From Xylaria sp. FL1777 (lineage: Eukaryota; Ascomycota; Sordariomycetes; Xylariales; Xylariaceae): 64,000 bases of DNA. The translations under genes were made by a program, and so were the position numbers. The stretch lies in the NCBI GenBank assembly GCA_022578965.1, contig MU400681.1, forward strand, positions 25,487 through 89,486, written 5' to 3'. Every line of letters begins with the position of its first letter. Position 1 is the stretch's first letter. A model generated the notes under the pieces. It was given only the letters and a program-made list of their open reading frames with translations, was not told the DNA's origin and made no database searches. Shown here one piece after another: positions 12,861 to 26,125 of the stretch.

Positions 12861-14455
12861 TATAAGCATTTATATATTATAAATATTAGTTAATAGTGGG
12901 TTTTTAGCATAAGTAACTAATTAATTAGCTTATTAAAGCTTAATATATGTAAAGTTAACTAAAATTAAGTGATTTTAATTTAGTAGCTGCTTATAGCTAA
13001 ATATTGTTTATAATAAGTAAATAAAAACAAAAAAACAATTTATTTATTTTAGTAACTATATATTTACTTTACTAAAGCTTTTTAAAAAACAAGTTTAAAG
13101 CAATTAATAAGTATTAATAGTAACGTTAGCGCATTAAAGGCTTTTAAAAAAATAGCTTAAGCTTGTTTATTTATATAACTATTTATTTAGCAAATAATAT
13201 TAATTTTAATGCTAAATTTACTAGTTTGTTTTTTATTTTTAAAGATATTATTAGCTTTTATTACTTATTGCTAGCTTATTAACGCATAATATTAACTTTT
13301 AAAAATACTAAAAAAACCTATAAAAGCTAATATTATAGTTTTTTATACTAAAAATAGAAAATATAAAATTAAAAATAAAAACATAATTTCTTTAGCTAAA
13401 TATAATAGCTAAAGTAATTATGTATGCTTTATAGCTAATAGCTAGTTATAAAATTAGCTATAGCTAATAAAACTAATGTATAAACTACTTACTGCTTTTA
13501 TTACTATTATTTTTATTTTTTTTACTTTTATTTTTTACTTTTTATTTTTTATTTTAACTAACGTTGCTTTTAAAATAGTTTTGCTTTAGTTTATATTTTA
13601 GCTTTTTATATACTATATACACTTTATTAACTTTATAATTGTTTAACGCTTATAAGCCTTTATTTTTATTACTTTAGCTTTTTAAACACTTTTTTGCTTT
13701 TAATGTATTATAGCTTTATTAACTTTATAATTACTTAATATATATAAACTTTATAGTTTTATTTTATTACAATAATTATTTTAGTATATTATGCTATTAT
13801 TTTTAGCATATATGCTACAAAAGCTAGTTATTAATACTTAGTATATAGCAAAATTTTTTATAGCAAAGATTTTGCAATGCTTTAAATTATATATTTAATA
13901 TTATAATAACTTTAAAAAATCGTTATAACTAAAGCAATAAAATATATTACTTAAAACTTTTGCATTAAAGCAGCTAAACAAAAGTTTTATATTATAAATT
14001 ATGCTTTAAAGCTAAATAACATATATTAAAATAATAATTATTATAACATATAATAAATATATTAAAATGTTTACTAAAAATATAGCTATAATTTTAGTGC
14101 TAATAATTAAAATATAAAAAGCTAAAAGTTAAACTAAAAGCTAAACTAAAAATAATAAAAACTTTTATATATACTATTAAAGTTATAAGCTTATTGTTTA
14201 TTTTAACTATTAGTTTATTTTATTAATAAATATATAGTAATTTTAAATAAATGCACTATATAAAACTTTATTTATTATATTTACTTATATATATATGTTT
14301 TTTTTTTTTGCATTTATATATTTTTTACATTTATATGTTTCTAAGTTTATATGTTTTTAGGTCTATATGTTTTTAGGTTTATATTTTATCTGCATGTTTT
14401 ATTTATATATCTGTCTTATCTGCATATCTATTTTATCAGCATGCATGTTTTAACT

Positions 14456-17400
14456 TAAACTACTCCCGAGACATGTCTTAAGAGCTAAGACTTTTCCCAA
14501 AATGGCAAATCAAAACTCCAACGTGTTCGGTATAAGCCCCTTTTCCCCCCACGTGTTGCTAGTGGCGCCTCTTCCAGCTGGATGGTCGGCACCCATGTTT
14601 CATCCGGCAAGAAAAGGGGTGGAAAGGGGTTAGCTTGGAATTCAATTAAGCTATTCTAAGCACTTACACAATTACACTACCTGACCTACACATCATTGCA
14701 TTGCTACGCGTAACGCTGCATGCTTCGGCCAACCTCCGAGACAGGACACGACAACGAACTGATCAACATGACGCGTTCCATCAAACCGAAACTTAGTCTT
14801 TGCTTATGCTTCAATTTCTCACTTTCAATTGATGAGGTGTTACGCTTAAAGCTTATTTGGCTGTGAACACCACCTATCGCTATTGTGCCGGTATACTCCT
14901 GAGCATGCTCAATTGAATAGTCTTGTTACGAACATTAAAGGCAGATAATAACCACGAAAGGATAATGAAGTGTATATTCAGGCCTACCACGTCTCTTAGC
15001 ATTTCAAGTCTAGCTAAAGCTCCCTTACGATATTATGATGATAATCGTTTCTTTACCTTGTACATTAGAGACGAATCGAAGTTGCTACCTCCTCTGTTCG
15101 GCATTTCTAAATGGTGTGTGTAGCTGGAAATAAGAAAGTACGTAATCCTGATGACCACCTTGCTCGCCGTTATTAGAGTGTACGTAGAGTTACGCCGATA
15201 TTCACTTAATTTTCAAGTTCGCGCTGCACCTGTTACCGTGATGCATACCGACCCATGCATGGAGGAATGTAGGGAGAACGTGGCCTTATCGCTCAAATGC
15301 CAGTCGTGATTCTGCCCGCTGATGATATCATTAATATGTACTGAGATAAGCAACGTTAGCCCTGCGGCTGGTAGTCCACGTTTTGTTCCCCATTACAGCT
15401 CGTTATGTAGCGATATATCTATCTAGCCTTGGGTCGCACAACTCTGGAATAGGTATGTTCTATTCCGAATGACTAGAAAACTCCACAAAGCGGCGGCGGA
15501 TGAGGCTAGTTAAGGGGACTTAACAAGACTACATCCAACCTGAAACCCTAGTGCAGACCGACGATCTGTAGGGCTGAGGAAATTGTTCCCATCGTATATA
15601 TTCCGCGCTTGAGCGCCTCGCGTATTGAGGTATCTTCAATCCCCCATCGAGCAAGCCATCGAACATTCTCCAGTAAGGAAGGCTGGCAAACCTCACCGAT
15701 ACGCTTCCAAGAGGCTTGTCAAACCCCTACCTAATACCTGAGGTGGATAAATGTAGAGCAATTCCATTTGTACATGATCGACAAAAAGCAGGTAGGTATA
15801 CATACAGTATATGGAATTTTAAGATACCGGTATACTAAGTAGGCAAGATCGGTCTAAGTAAGATTTGATCATTGCTGCAAACGGAATAAGATGGTTTATA
15901 CTATATTACACTACACTAGATAGACCGCAGCTCCACAGCTCGGATCCTGACCGACCGAACAATGAGCGTGGTTATAAGACGGGGTTCACGATCCTAGGAA
16001 TGCGGCGTAATTTGATGGGACTTCAACACTCGCGCCCGTGGATACACGTCGGTCCGGGTTCTACGTCGTAAGCATTGCGCTCTAGAATATAGAAGTATAC
16101 GATAAAGGCCTTTTGCTAGTGCCCTCTATAGCCCGCTGTCATCTTTCTTGTCTCTTTTGCTCGGCCGTCCTCGTTAGGCAGGGGTAAAGTATGGTATAAG
16201 GCTAGGAACCCGAACCAATACGTTTCTTATCCGCGCGGTTGAAAATCAATACGATGATTCCTGATACCCAAGGTGGCAGTCTAATCTCGAGTTATTCTAT
16301 TCAGATACCTGGATTGCCCGTTCTATTTATGCTGCTCTGGGCTCAGTCCAGTAATGGCCGTATAAAGTAGTTAGATGGCGAACTCAAAAGGATCATACGT
16401 TTTTATGCCCTTCACTATAGAGCAGGCCCCATTAATAACAGCATGCTCACGCGCTTCCCAGAGTCTCGCTACATCCTGGTGAACCGATCTCACCCTCGTG
16501 CTGGACGGCTCGACGTGCGACGGTACCTCGCTCGCCTCTACAGTTTGGCGCCGGTGGCCAAGTCCCTGAACAAATTGGGATAGCTCCATGGTCCAGCGCG
16601 TCCAGCAGTGCCTTGCGCAAGCCCTCTACGAGAACATTGTTGCATTTGCGATAATACAAGATGACGTCTCTACTAAGGCTGATAAGTTTCTTGATGTATG
16701 CTGTTGAATAACCTGTAGCGTAAATCGATGGGTGGACGTTCCTACTCCGGACAGGCTGTATGGCGCGGGCACCGACGACGGACGCTGCGCCGTAAATGAC
16801 AAGCGGCGTGGGCTCGATAGCCAGTACCGTCGTATACTACTAGGCCATCATCATCTTATGGACAGTCGTCACACGGTCGCGGACCTTGAAACTCGAAAAC
16901 ATCTTCAGACAATGTCCACGATTTCATCGCCTGTGTTCAACCTTGCAATAGGATTACAAAAGGGATCTTCTGGTCTTCGGGGTTCGAGCCGCTGACGATA
17001 ACTTTGATGACAGCCTGCTTACAGTAGCTCAAGGATGAGCACGTCATATATGCGGGCCTAATCACTCCCCGCCATGACGGTTGTGTGAATGCGAGTAGAT
17101 GCCTTTGCTACCAAGGAGCTCTTCCACGATAACTCGTCTAGTGACTTAGCAAGCACTTTCTATACACAGCTTGAATGAACAGGAGTGATGTTTCGAAAAT
17201 AGGATGGCTAGTAAGGAAAATTAGGTCAAGATTGCCTCTTTATTTATTCGCTGCAGCTAGCATTGGACATCGCTGAGACAGTGGATGCTTATGTCATACT
17301 ACGAGGTCATATCAAGCTTTGCGTGTGGTCGTTACATGCATAGAACTAGCGTCCCTTAAATGCAGAGGTTTGCTGACTGCAGCGAAAATCCCACTCGGGA

Positions 17401-19437
17401 TTTGCCACTCTCGTACGCAGTAGAGCAACAAATAGGAAAGAGAATTCCATTGTCGAGTCCTAGAGTATGCTCTCATGTAACACTAAGGTACTATCCCTCT
17501 CATAGGTAACTAACCTCAAATGTAAACTGTACGGTGGGTAGCACCAATCGCAGATGCAGTTTCTCTTCGCAATCAGAATGGCGAGGGGAGCGTTTTCACG
17601 TAAAAGAGATGCAATAGTGCCCCTCTAGTTCTTTCCAGAGTAACCCAACCTGAACCATAAAAGCCTACCTCGCCCACACAAACCGCTGACAACACCAGCT
17701 AGGTCTCGAGTGTCGCTGTCGGCAAACATAGTATACAGTCTATGGCCTGCTCTTGTCCACCTTCCAGCTTCATCTTGGCTAACATTTGATACGACGCCTA
17801 AGAGCAACATAGGATATATCGTCTCATATCCCCTCGGGATATGTTAAGGGCAGCAAAATAGGCAATATGTTACAATATTGCTTCTCCCGCCCTACGTATA
17901 GGAATCCCTTATGTTTATAGCTTCCGTCCGGTAAACTATCCGAGAATGGTAAAAGATAGCTGTACTTGGCGGATATACGTCTTAAGTGATGATGGCGATG
18001 GCAACGACGATGCAGCTGCCGAACACAATAACGACAATGAGACGAGTAGCCAATTCTGTCAAACTCCTTTCGACTCTTATGTTTCACCGCCTCGTATTAA
18101 CCGTAGTAACGATAACGGTATAATACAAACCATGTGAATCCTATGCTCATACGTGGCCATTTTGCAACAAGGCTTAGAGAGGTGCCGGACCTTGTGACTA
18201 TTATCCAAGACTCACTTCTGGCTAAAATAAAACACGGCAGACACAAGCTGGAAAACCCAACCCCCGTAGCAAAGAAATAAGGTAAGCTTTCCCATACAAG
18301 GAGTCGGAAACTACCAAACCGACAGTAACTTTTAAACTATCATCATGGTATCGAATCTTCTCGTAGAAGTACTACGTTGAAGGTTACTCCTTCTAACCTC
18401 AACGATCCCCCTACCTTTTCAGGTCAATACAACAATGGTATGTCGCTCATGGGTTCGTTCTGCCCTATAGCCGAACAGGGACCTACTTCGTCTTCAAGGA
18501 ATCCTATTCATTACTCGGACCTGTAACGACTCTTGTTACCGTCGAGATAGCACGGATGACCCTAGAAAGACATATTATACTTGAGAGCAGAGAGAAAATA
18601 CTTAAGGACTCAAAGTATCCAAGAGGTTTGCAAATTTTCGGGCTTTCTGGAGATAAAATTACATAGAGAGGAGTATCTTACCTAACAGTTAGATTGAATC
18701 TAGTAGGAACTTAGAAGGCGTATGCAACATTAAGTTCAAGTATTGCAACTATGCAGGTCATGAGTACATGTAGTATAGCGCTGAAGGGGATAGATTGGAG
18801 TCTTTTAATTTGTGACATGTTCCTTCGAAACGGCCTGGAAATAAATTGGCAGATTGGTGCTTCACAATGAAGCAGTTTAAAATTTTTATTCTTACCTTAT
18901 CCTTAAAGTCATTTGTCTCATATCATCCACCTAATTACGAGATGATTTACGAGAATTTGAGCATCTTCATTGAAACATAATTTACTTCACACCACAATTG
19001 AATCAGCATGATCTGGTTTTGAACAAGTCTTGAGAAGTTAGTTTCAGCAGGGCCAACGACTCTCTGTATTGGCTATGGTACCAGACAAGGCGTAGAAAGC
19101 AATCGCCTCGGTGAATCAATGATGATTGCCCCAAGGCATCCAGAAGGGACATATCTAATCCCTGTATGGGAAGATGTCCAGCACATGTACCGAAGAAAAA
19201 AATACGCCATCTATTGTACAGTGGAGTCGCGTTATGCTCACCCAGCACGCGACTTGGAAACCCCCCAACAACGATGCGCGCGTTACTGATGGTAGGAAGC
19301 CTTTGCGTTCAGCATGGCTCACGGTGCTGATCAAAGAGATGATAATGAATGACTCCAACAGAATACCGGTCTCATCATCAGCAAGAGCGGTAATGCCTGC
19401 CAATTGGCTCAGCTGGTCAGCGGCGTCTACTCCAGTA
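14456..19437. other. Gene-free interval of ordinary base composition
   Basis: Nearly 5 kb with balanced composition but stop codons frequent in all frames. No ORF reads like a known protein, and I could not assemble exons with convincing splice sites. The frames at 16371-16659 (minus) and 16732-16995 (plus) are open for 60-87 codons but lack family features. The interval could hold decayed coding DNA or long UTRs; it also contains whatever lies downstream of nst1. Confidence 0.6.
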
Positions 19438-22400
19438 CTAACCACGAGAGTATGGTACGCCTGCACCAACAATAGGACTACCGATCTCGCCAGGAGCACC
19501 GACATTCCTCGGAAATGGACCATTCCCAGAACCACCATTCATTTCGTATCGAATAGCAATTTTGTCCTTATTGTCACGACGGATATCAAAGCTACCACCG
19601 CCGTTGTGCGGATTCCCCAGTGTCTCACAGATGTCAAGTAGTTCCGCCTCATCTATCGATTCTGAGGGAGAGGGATTGATTGAATCTACGTGCCCTTTGA
19701 TAGCGGATAGATCGATATAGCCTGCAGCATCTGCGGCATAGTCTTCTAATTCCTTACAGGCGCGTACAAGCAATTGACGGATTACGACGGGACGAGGCTG
19801 TGTTGCTCTCACCATGTGGGGTGGGACACCGAATGCTGCATTGGGCGGCCAACCTGCCATATTGACGGGATTATGACCATATCCGGACGGCGGTGAGAAT
19901 ATGGCCGGAGCGCCCCAAGTTGTACTGGGGGTTCCGTAACCTGAGTTCACAAATGGCGCGCCATGGAAAGGGGGTCGAGTACCCGGAGCTACTGTACCCC
20001 GATGGGCATGGTCGAAATTGTCTAACAAGGGCTCATCTGTATCATCTAATAGAGCGCTACTTCCAAGGTGGTTGCTCATATCCTCGATATCTGCAGACAT
20101 GTCATGGCGTCGTTGGCCATGAACTATACTCTCTGGCCGGCCAATCGGTGTTGGTTTTCCAATGGGTAAAGCACTCGGCTGGTTTGCCTCAAAAGATGTT
20201 GATCCTTGACGTGAATGTGATGGGGGATATCCGGGGGCATTTTCTGGAGAGGAATAGCCTCGATGTAAGCTCTGCAGGTGTGGATCTACTCCTGGCTGGG
20301 AAAATCCTGGTGGCGGCATGTGAAATGACCGGCCACCCGAAGGACCTCCTAAACCCGGAGGTGGCACTGGCATACCAGGTGCGCGGAAATGTCCACCCAT
20401 CGGTGGATATATCGGTTCCTGCATTCGGGGAAAGCCCATGCCCATTGGTGGAATCCCCGGAGACATTTGCATTGCCATCGGTGGCATACCCATATCGAAC
20501 GGGGTCTGGGGAAGACCTGGGGGAGTTTTTACGGAACCGTGATGAGGCGATATAGGCTGGAGTGGAGGCCCGTTGGACTGTGTCTTCCCTGGTGGTCCGA
20601 TTGGCCCTGGGCTAGCGTGTAGTGGGCTGAGGGCGTGCGGTGATGCCGTCTGGCTTGGGCCAGATGCCGAGTGAGATGCCTGGGAAATGGATCGCGTGAC
20701 CTCCTGAGAAACAGACCGTGGTTTCACTGGCGTATGGGCTAGTGGCAAGGCTGGCGTTGCAACTGGAATTTGAGGTGAAGCATGATTCGCTAGAGGCTGC
20801 TGAGGAAGGGCGGGTATTGAGATCGGGTGCTGCTTTTTCGCGGGCTGTGTTGGAATAGGGGGAGCGAGTGAAGGAAGCTTCACCGCTGTCTTTTCCTCTA
20901 TTTTTATCTTTTCTTTAGCTTCGCGATCTGCTTTAGCTTGAGCCGCTCTCAACTCCTTTTCTCTCTTGTCCTTCTCATGCTTCTCTCGGCGTTCGCGAGT
21001 CTCGCGTTCCTTAACCTCGCGGGCCTCTTGCTCTTTACGCCGTTGTTCTTCCTTTAACTTCCTTTCACGTTCCTTCGCTTCCCGAACCTTTCGTTCCTGT
21101 TCGGCTTGCCGCTCCTTCTGCTCGTGCGCACGGCGTTGTTTCTCCGCCTCCTTTCGCTGGCGTTCCTCTTCTTCGGCTTTCTTTTGTGCCTCCTTCTTCT
21201 TGCGCCTCTCTTCTGCCTTTGCTTGGGCTTCCTCTTTTCGTCTGGCTTCTTCGGCTAGCCTAGCTTGCTCTTCGGCAGCCTTTTCGGCCTCACGTCTCGC
21301 TTTCTCTTCGAGGGCAGCTTGCTTTTTCTGAAGAGTCTTTTCTTTGCGCTTCTGTGCATCTTTCTGTTTCTTAGCCTTACGTTGAGACTCCTGGGTTTCT
21401 TCCTGCTCAAGTTCCTCTAGCAGTTTCTCTTGCCGTTCCATTGCAACCTTTTCTCGGTAGGCCGTTAGTACTCTCTGTTCAAACATTCGTGCAGCAAATA
21501 TCTGAAACATTCGGCGGCCTTCCTCCATGCGTTGCTCTTCAGTCATCTGGTCCTGTGTGATTATTAGCACCTGTAGTCTAGGCTAACTCTAATTCAATTA
21601 CCTCTTCCTCTTCGTAATCTTCCTCCTGGCTTTCGTACTCCTCATCCTCCTCTTCCTCCTCGTCGTACTCTTCTTCTTCGGGGGGACGGTTGTGAGGATT
21701 CGATAAGCCGCCTCTTAGATTGTGAGTGTAAGCGCCTGAGTAGTGAGTGGCATCTTCTTCGCGAGCCATTCTACGCTCAGCAAGCTGTTCCATCATTTCG
21801 ATAAACTTTTTGCCGTCGTTTTTTAGGAGATCGTCCGCCACGGTAAGAATGCCGCCTAAACAAGTCAGTCAAGTCTATAGAAGCTATGAGGATTATGGAT
21901 CGCTGGGAGCGCACCCTTCACTGTTAGACTTTGACCGAAATTGAAGAAATCGTTGGGATATGTGTCACGAGGGATTTCCTCTGGCTCATCCTCATCTTCT
22001 TCGTCGTCCAAATCTTCTTCATCGCTATACTCCTCGTCTGCGCCGTCAAGTTCATCTTCGTCATTATCCACGTGTTCTACTATACGCCCGCGTGACGGAT
22101 GATGATTAGAGTACCTGGAAGGCACCACACCCGGCGGATGCAGTCCACTCATGGGACCGAATCGTTCGGGAGCGAACATAGGTGGGCCATTGGGCTGGCT
22201 GTGAGGCCGGTTAGCAAAGGACTCCAGCTCCTGATAGTATGCATCGTAAAGTCCTTCTAGCTCCTCCTCAATTGCAGTGCGTTTACGGCCACACACAGAG
22301 CAGCTGCAAGTATGCTTTTGCTGCTCTTTCATTTTGCGAAGCACGGCATCTTTCTCAACCTTAACAAGAGACTTCCGTTCCTCCTCACCAAGGCCTAGCC

Positions 22401-23085
22401 AGAACTGCTTTATCCGTTCTCGCTCTTCCGGGCCAGACGTATTCCATATTTTTTCCCTAGAGATACCGGATGGACGCGTGGCTTCAGGTTCCATAATAGG
22501 TTCTTTTTTTGGCTTCTTCTTCTTTTTAGACTTCTTCGACTTTGGCCCTGAGCCATTTATCGATGGATGCTGAGAGTCTCTGGCGAAAGTGTGCAGATGG
22601 CCATCGTCACTCTCTGTCTCTTCACCCCAATCGTCGTCATTGTACTGAATACTTCGGGAAGGAACTGGTTCAACCTGAGGGACGTGTTGAGGAGTAGGTG
22701 GATGCTTCCGATGTGTGGCCGGGGAGGTGGGCAGAGGCGCACTCGATGTTGACGCTGGACTTGGAAGGCCGTTAGCAGCAGCGGTATGTTCCTTCTCAGC
22801 AGCAGCCTTTGCAGCAGCCTTTGCACGACGTTTCTGCTTTTTCTTGTTTACTGTTGTCGGTGGCTGGGGCTCAGAAGCAATCGGGCCGTTTGTCGGCGCA
22901 CCACTCTGCGAGGACGAGGTGGTTGTCGGCGATGGCTGCGCGGGCGGCGTAGATGCGGACGACTTAGGAACAGATATGTACTTGGTCCCATCTTTATTGG
23001 TATACTTGGCCGTGGTCTTCGGCGTTGGCGACGCAGCTGTCACAACGGCCGGCGGCTGCTGTTGCCGGTGGCTGTTGGTAGGCAT
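19438..23085 (-). CDS. nst1: Stress response protein Nst1
   Basis: Three exons: 23085-21915, 21855-21602 and 21552-19438. The introns are 59 and 49 bp, and the spliced frame is continuous at 1179 aa, normal for the family. In yeast, Nst1 is a cytoplasmic protein linked to salt tolerance and mRNA/P-body biology; a role here is inferred from the family. Visible features are the N-terminal [15 protein letters not shown] stretch, lysine runs near residues 181-195 and the conserved [20 protein letters not shown] block near 213-232. There is a Cys cluster CSCSVCGRK near 260-268, an acidic tract ending exon 2, and [20 protein letters not shown] opening exon 3. A roughly 200-residue charged coiled coil (about 505-705) and a Pro/Met/Gln-rich tail follow. 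The first donor is GTGCGC, slightly unusual, but it restores the conserved [14 protein letters not shown] junction. The C-terminus (GVPYSRG) is the least certain part, because orthologues often run further. Confidence 0.95.
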
Positions 23086-26000
23086 CCCGAGAACGTGCTA
23101 TTAGAATCACAAGGCAGGGCGACCTGGAGTCATGTAGGAGACGGAAGGAAGGGACGAAGAGAATCGCCGGTAAAATAGAATGCGACCTATCGTCGGATAA
23201 GGAGCGCAACCAGCATTGGCGGGGGTGCAGGCACGGGAACTGCCACCACGGGAACCGAGAAACACCAGCCGCTGCGCAGACAGTGCATGCGAGAAAGGCG
23301 CAAGGCGGGCTGGGCTTTGTTTGGTGGGGGTGAAAGCCGCGATAGTGGTGATTGGAGGCCCGTCGCTGTCGAGACGCGAGAAGACGTCGTTGGCTGCTGT
23401 CGTAGCGAGTGTGAGCCGCGGGTTTCAAGGTGTTGCTTGGTGTCGGGGGCGGGTCTCCCGGCGGCACGGATGGAGGAAGACGCCGCTAAAGCACTGCTGG
23501 ATAAGAAGATTGATTACCACGGGAAAATCTACGATGCCTCGCTGGTATGCTGTCATGGGTTGCCACGGTCGGTTGGAGGAGACGTGATGTCGTTGCCGTC
23601 GAGACTCAACCCTAGTGTGGATTGGGTAGGTGTGGTGGTGGTGGTAGTCCTGGCGATGGGGACCTCCTGGCTGCTATTGTCACTGCATCTTGCAATTTGC
23701 ACCTGAAGAGACATGGCATGTACCATTGTATATCTGTACATTGCCATCACAAGCACCATAGGCTGTCCGGTACGTACCTACTTCGGCGCAGCTTGGCCGC
23801 CCGCCGTGCTGATTTAGCGCCCATCAGGGTGTGCAAACCCCCAGCTCCAGCCCCAACCAACTACCCGTTTCAGCCTCAACTGGGTAACTAGGGTACGTAA
23901 TTGGCGTTGTTAGGGGTGGCTGAAGTCGATGACTGTCACGTGACCATATTGAAATCAAATATACTACATATACCTCCTACCTACTTCTTTGTGCTGTGTT
24001 GTCCATGTGTACATACGTGCCTTACTTCAGTGTTGTGTGATTGAAAGAAATCTTTGTTGGTAGAAATGGAAATAACTATCATTGAACTTAAATAGCAATT
24101 TCACTTATAGAAGACTGGCATATGAGATTGAAGTCCTTTCGTTACATATGTACTGAACATAAGCAACAGATATGTAAGTGTGAAAAGCCCCAATTTAGAC
24201 GCCCCAACTTTTGTAGATAGGTACTAACCCACTGGCTAACGTGGCTCGGCCTAAGGGAGGTTAAGACAGCCCCAGCCCTTCAAGAATGGTTTGTTTGTAA
24301 GTACCTTTAACTACTAAGTACCTTAGGGAGGTAAGTAAAGATCGAGCTGCTCTTGCATAATTCATCTTACAATGACCTAGCTATGAACTGGCATCTAAGC
24401 TGACATCTTTGAGGTAACGTGATTCCAGAGGGGACGTAAAATCCGATTAAGCCCTAGTCTGGGTCTCTACATTATATAAGTGGAATGATACGCCTTATAC
24501 ATCGGGTAATTCCGCCATATCCTTCCTTACATTGTTTACGGATATGTTTGGGACCTACAAGTTTTGCAGTTGTTGGGGTCTAGTTTAAGAGATGGTATTT
24601 TTTCCGCTAATAGTCCGCCACTTAGATAGACTTAAAGAAATGAGGCGCACTAATCCTTGAGGGAACTAATATATGAACTTGTGGCGTAAATACTCTTGTT
24701 CATTTGGGTAATTTAGTTAAGTCACATAACTATGTTTGATTAGCAGTCTGTACAAGAAATACTTGGTGATACAGTTGCATGATCACTTTGGCACACATGC
24801 ACAGCGTCAGAATATGAACAGTAGCCAAAGAGGCCAAATGTGGGTTGTTGCCGTCGCCAACGCCGACAACGCCACTTGTAACGTAACTTCACGGTTGTGT
24901 GGCCTTACGGCACAAGAACTCTTGACCGTGGTATCTTTAGCGTCCACGGTCTTCTGGCTATATAGACAAAGTTGAATTTTCAACGATCTGCAGGACTACA
25001 ATTGCATGTAAGATGAGAAACGTAGGTCAATGGAGGCTCATGAAAGATATAACCAGATAGGGACTGGATACGGGAGAACTGGGGTCTGGGTCTGTTTACG
25101 GCGTTTACGGCCGGTCTGTGTTATTGGGGAGATGATTAGGGAGCACCTGCAGCGAGGAGCAAGAGCTGAAGTTGCAGGGGTGGGGGGGAGGCCTTAGGGA
25201 GTGGACCGACTGCCACGGTGGGGTGCATGTTAGGTACATACTGCGTAGAGGTAGGTAGGAGGTAGTGTAGGTACAAGCTCTTAGGCTACAGCACCTACGG
25301 CTTCAAAAGCGATACCTTAAACTCACAACACCCAACCCAGTCTTCCCTTCATGGCTGCGCTGGCTTGCTGGGTTCCAATATTATCTCTTGTCCCCTCTCA
25401 AGAACCCCCTCCCCCAATCTACTGCATCCATACCACCGATGCTTTTTCTCTTGAAAGTCTTTTCCCCATCTTACCTCTCTGGGGTTTATAAATCTGAGAC
25501 AGGACCACAACGAAAGGTCCTTGCCAAGAGCCTAAATACCTAAACTCCTTAAGTGGTTGCTATTTTTACACGTCACTTAGCAGTCTTAGCAGCCTTAGCA
25601 GGAGGTACTCTGACGCCCTATTTCAATACTGTAACCTTAACCACATCTTTTATTCACCGTCCGACTCAGGTCAACGGAACATCGAAAGATTTGAGAGAGC
25701 TCTGTACTAAGACCGCACATATCGCGTCGCTTATTCATTCCACCTTCGGCACTAACTCGACGACAACGTTAACACACCCTGACACACGACACACGGCCTC
25801 TGTAGCAGACGCCGACGTTGGATTCTCCACTCCGTATCAGCTAATAAATACCTACCCAGCATATTACTACTACTCTACGCGATCTCTTTGTCCGACGCTG
25901 CGCCTCGGTCGCCTTATCTCCTCCTCCGTGCCCGTTCAAACTATTGACTTTTCCCAATTCCTGAACCTCCAAATCCCAAACCTACCCACCAACTATTCGA

Positions 26001-26125
26001 CCAACCGGATCCCTCGCCCGCCCTTCCTCGCCCTCGTTTCCAGCCTTTGGCCAGCTCGAGCCAGCTCGAATTGGTCTTGTGACGCTTCCTCCACACCATA
26101 GATTGGCTGTCGCCTGAGATTTGCA
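23086..26125. other. Divergent intergenic region and rho2 leader
   Basis: nst1 and rho2 point away from each other across about 3 kb. No gene is supported. The open frame 25553-26101 has no ATG and sits in pyrimidine-rich DNA just upstream of rho2, so it is read as its 5' leader. GGT-rich runs occur near 23630-23650. Confidence 0.6.

Larger units (their letters stand above)
1..14455. other. AT-rich, gene-free, mutation-degraded block
   Basis: This stretch is mostly A and T, with C and G surviving mainly in contexts such as AGCT, GCA and AAC. No open frame carries a recognisable protein; the longest ORF, at 6584-6790, is low-complexity. Many short degenerate tandem arrays lie inside it and are listed separately. 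Composition changes sharply near 14456. Hand counting 1141-1800 gives no TC and one GA, against 13 CA and 12 TG. The block is best read as ancient repeats or transposons degraded by C-to-T mutation, but no parent element can be recognised. A centromeric or subtelomeric role cannot be decided; no telomeric hexamer repeat is present. Confidence 0.85.

Noticed and set aside
1..14455. CRISPR-like or prophage-like reading of the short repeats
   Set aside because: Eukaryotic context; the repeats are contiguous or degenerate with no unique spacers of constant length.
16960..17000. GGTTCGAGCC, a tRNA B-box-like string
   Set aside because: The flanking T-stem and acceptor stem do not pair; no tRNA fold.
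19174..19641. 155-codon plus frame and 127-codon minus frame around the nst1 3' end
   Set aside because: They overlap the nst1 terminus in other frames and have no protein-like features.
20966..21331. Plus-strand Ser/Arg/Phe-rich frame
   Set aside because: Antisense shadow of the nst1 coiled-coil exon.
23216..23706. Overlapping plus and minus frames upstream of nst1
   Set aside because: GC-skewed promoter or leader DNA; the frames overlap each other, and none shows motifs or splice sites.
25553..26101. 182-codon frame before rho2
   Set aside because: No ATG, Ser/Thr/Pro-rich pyrimidine tract; more likely the rho2 5' leader.
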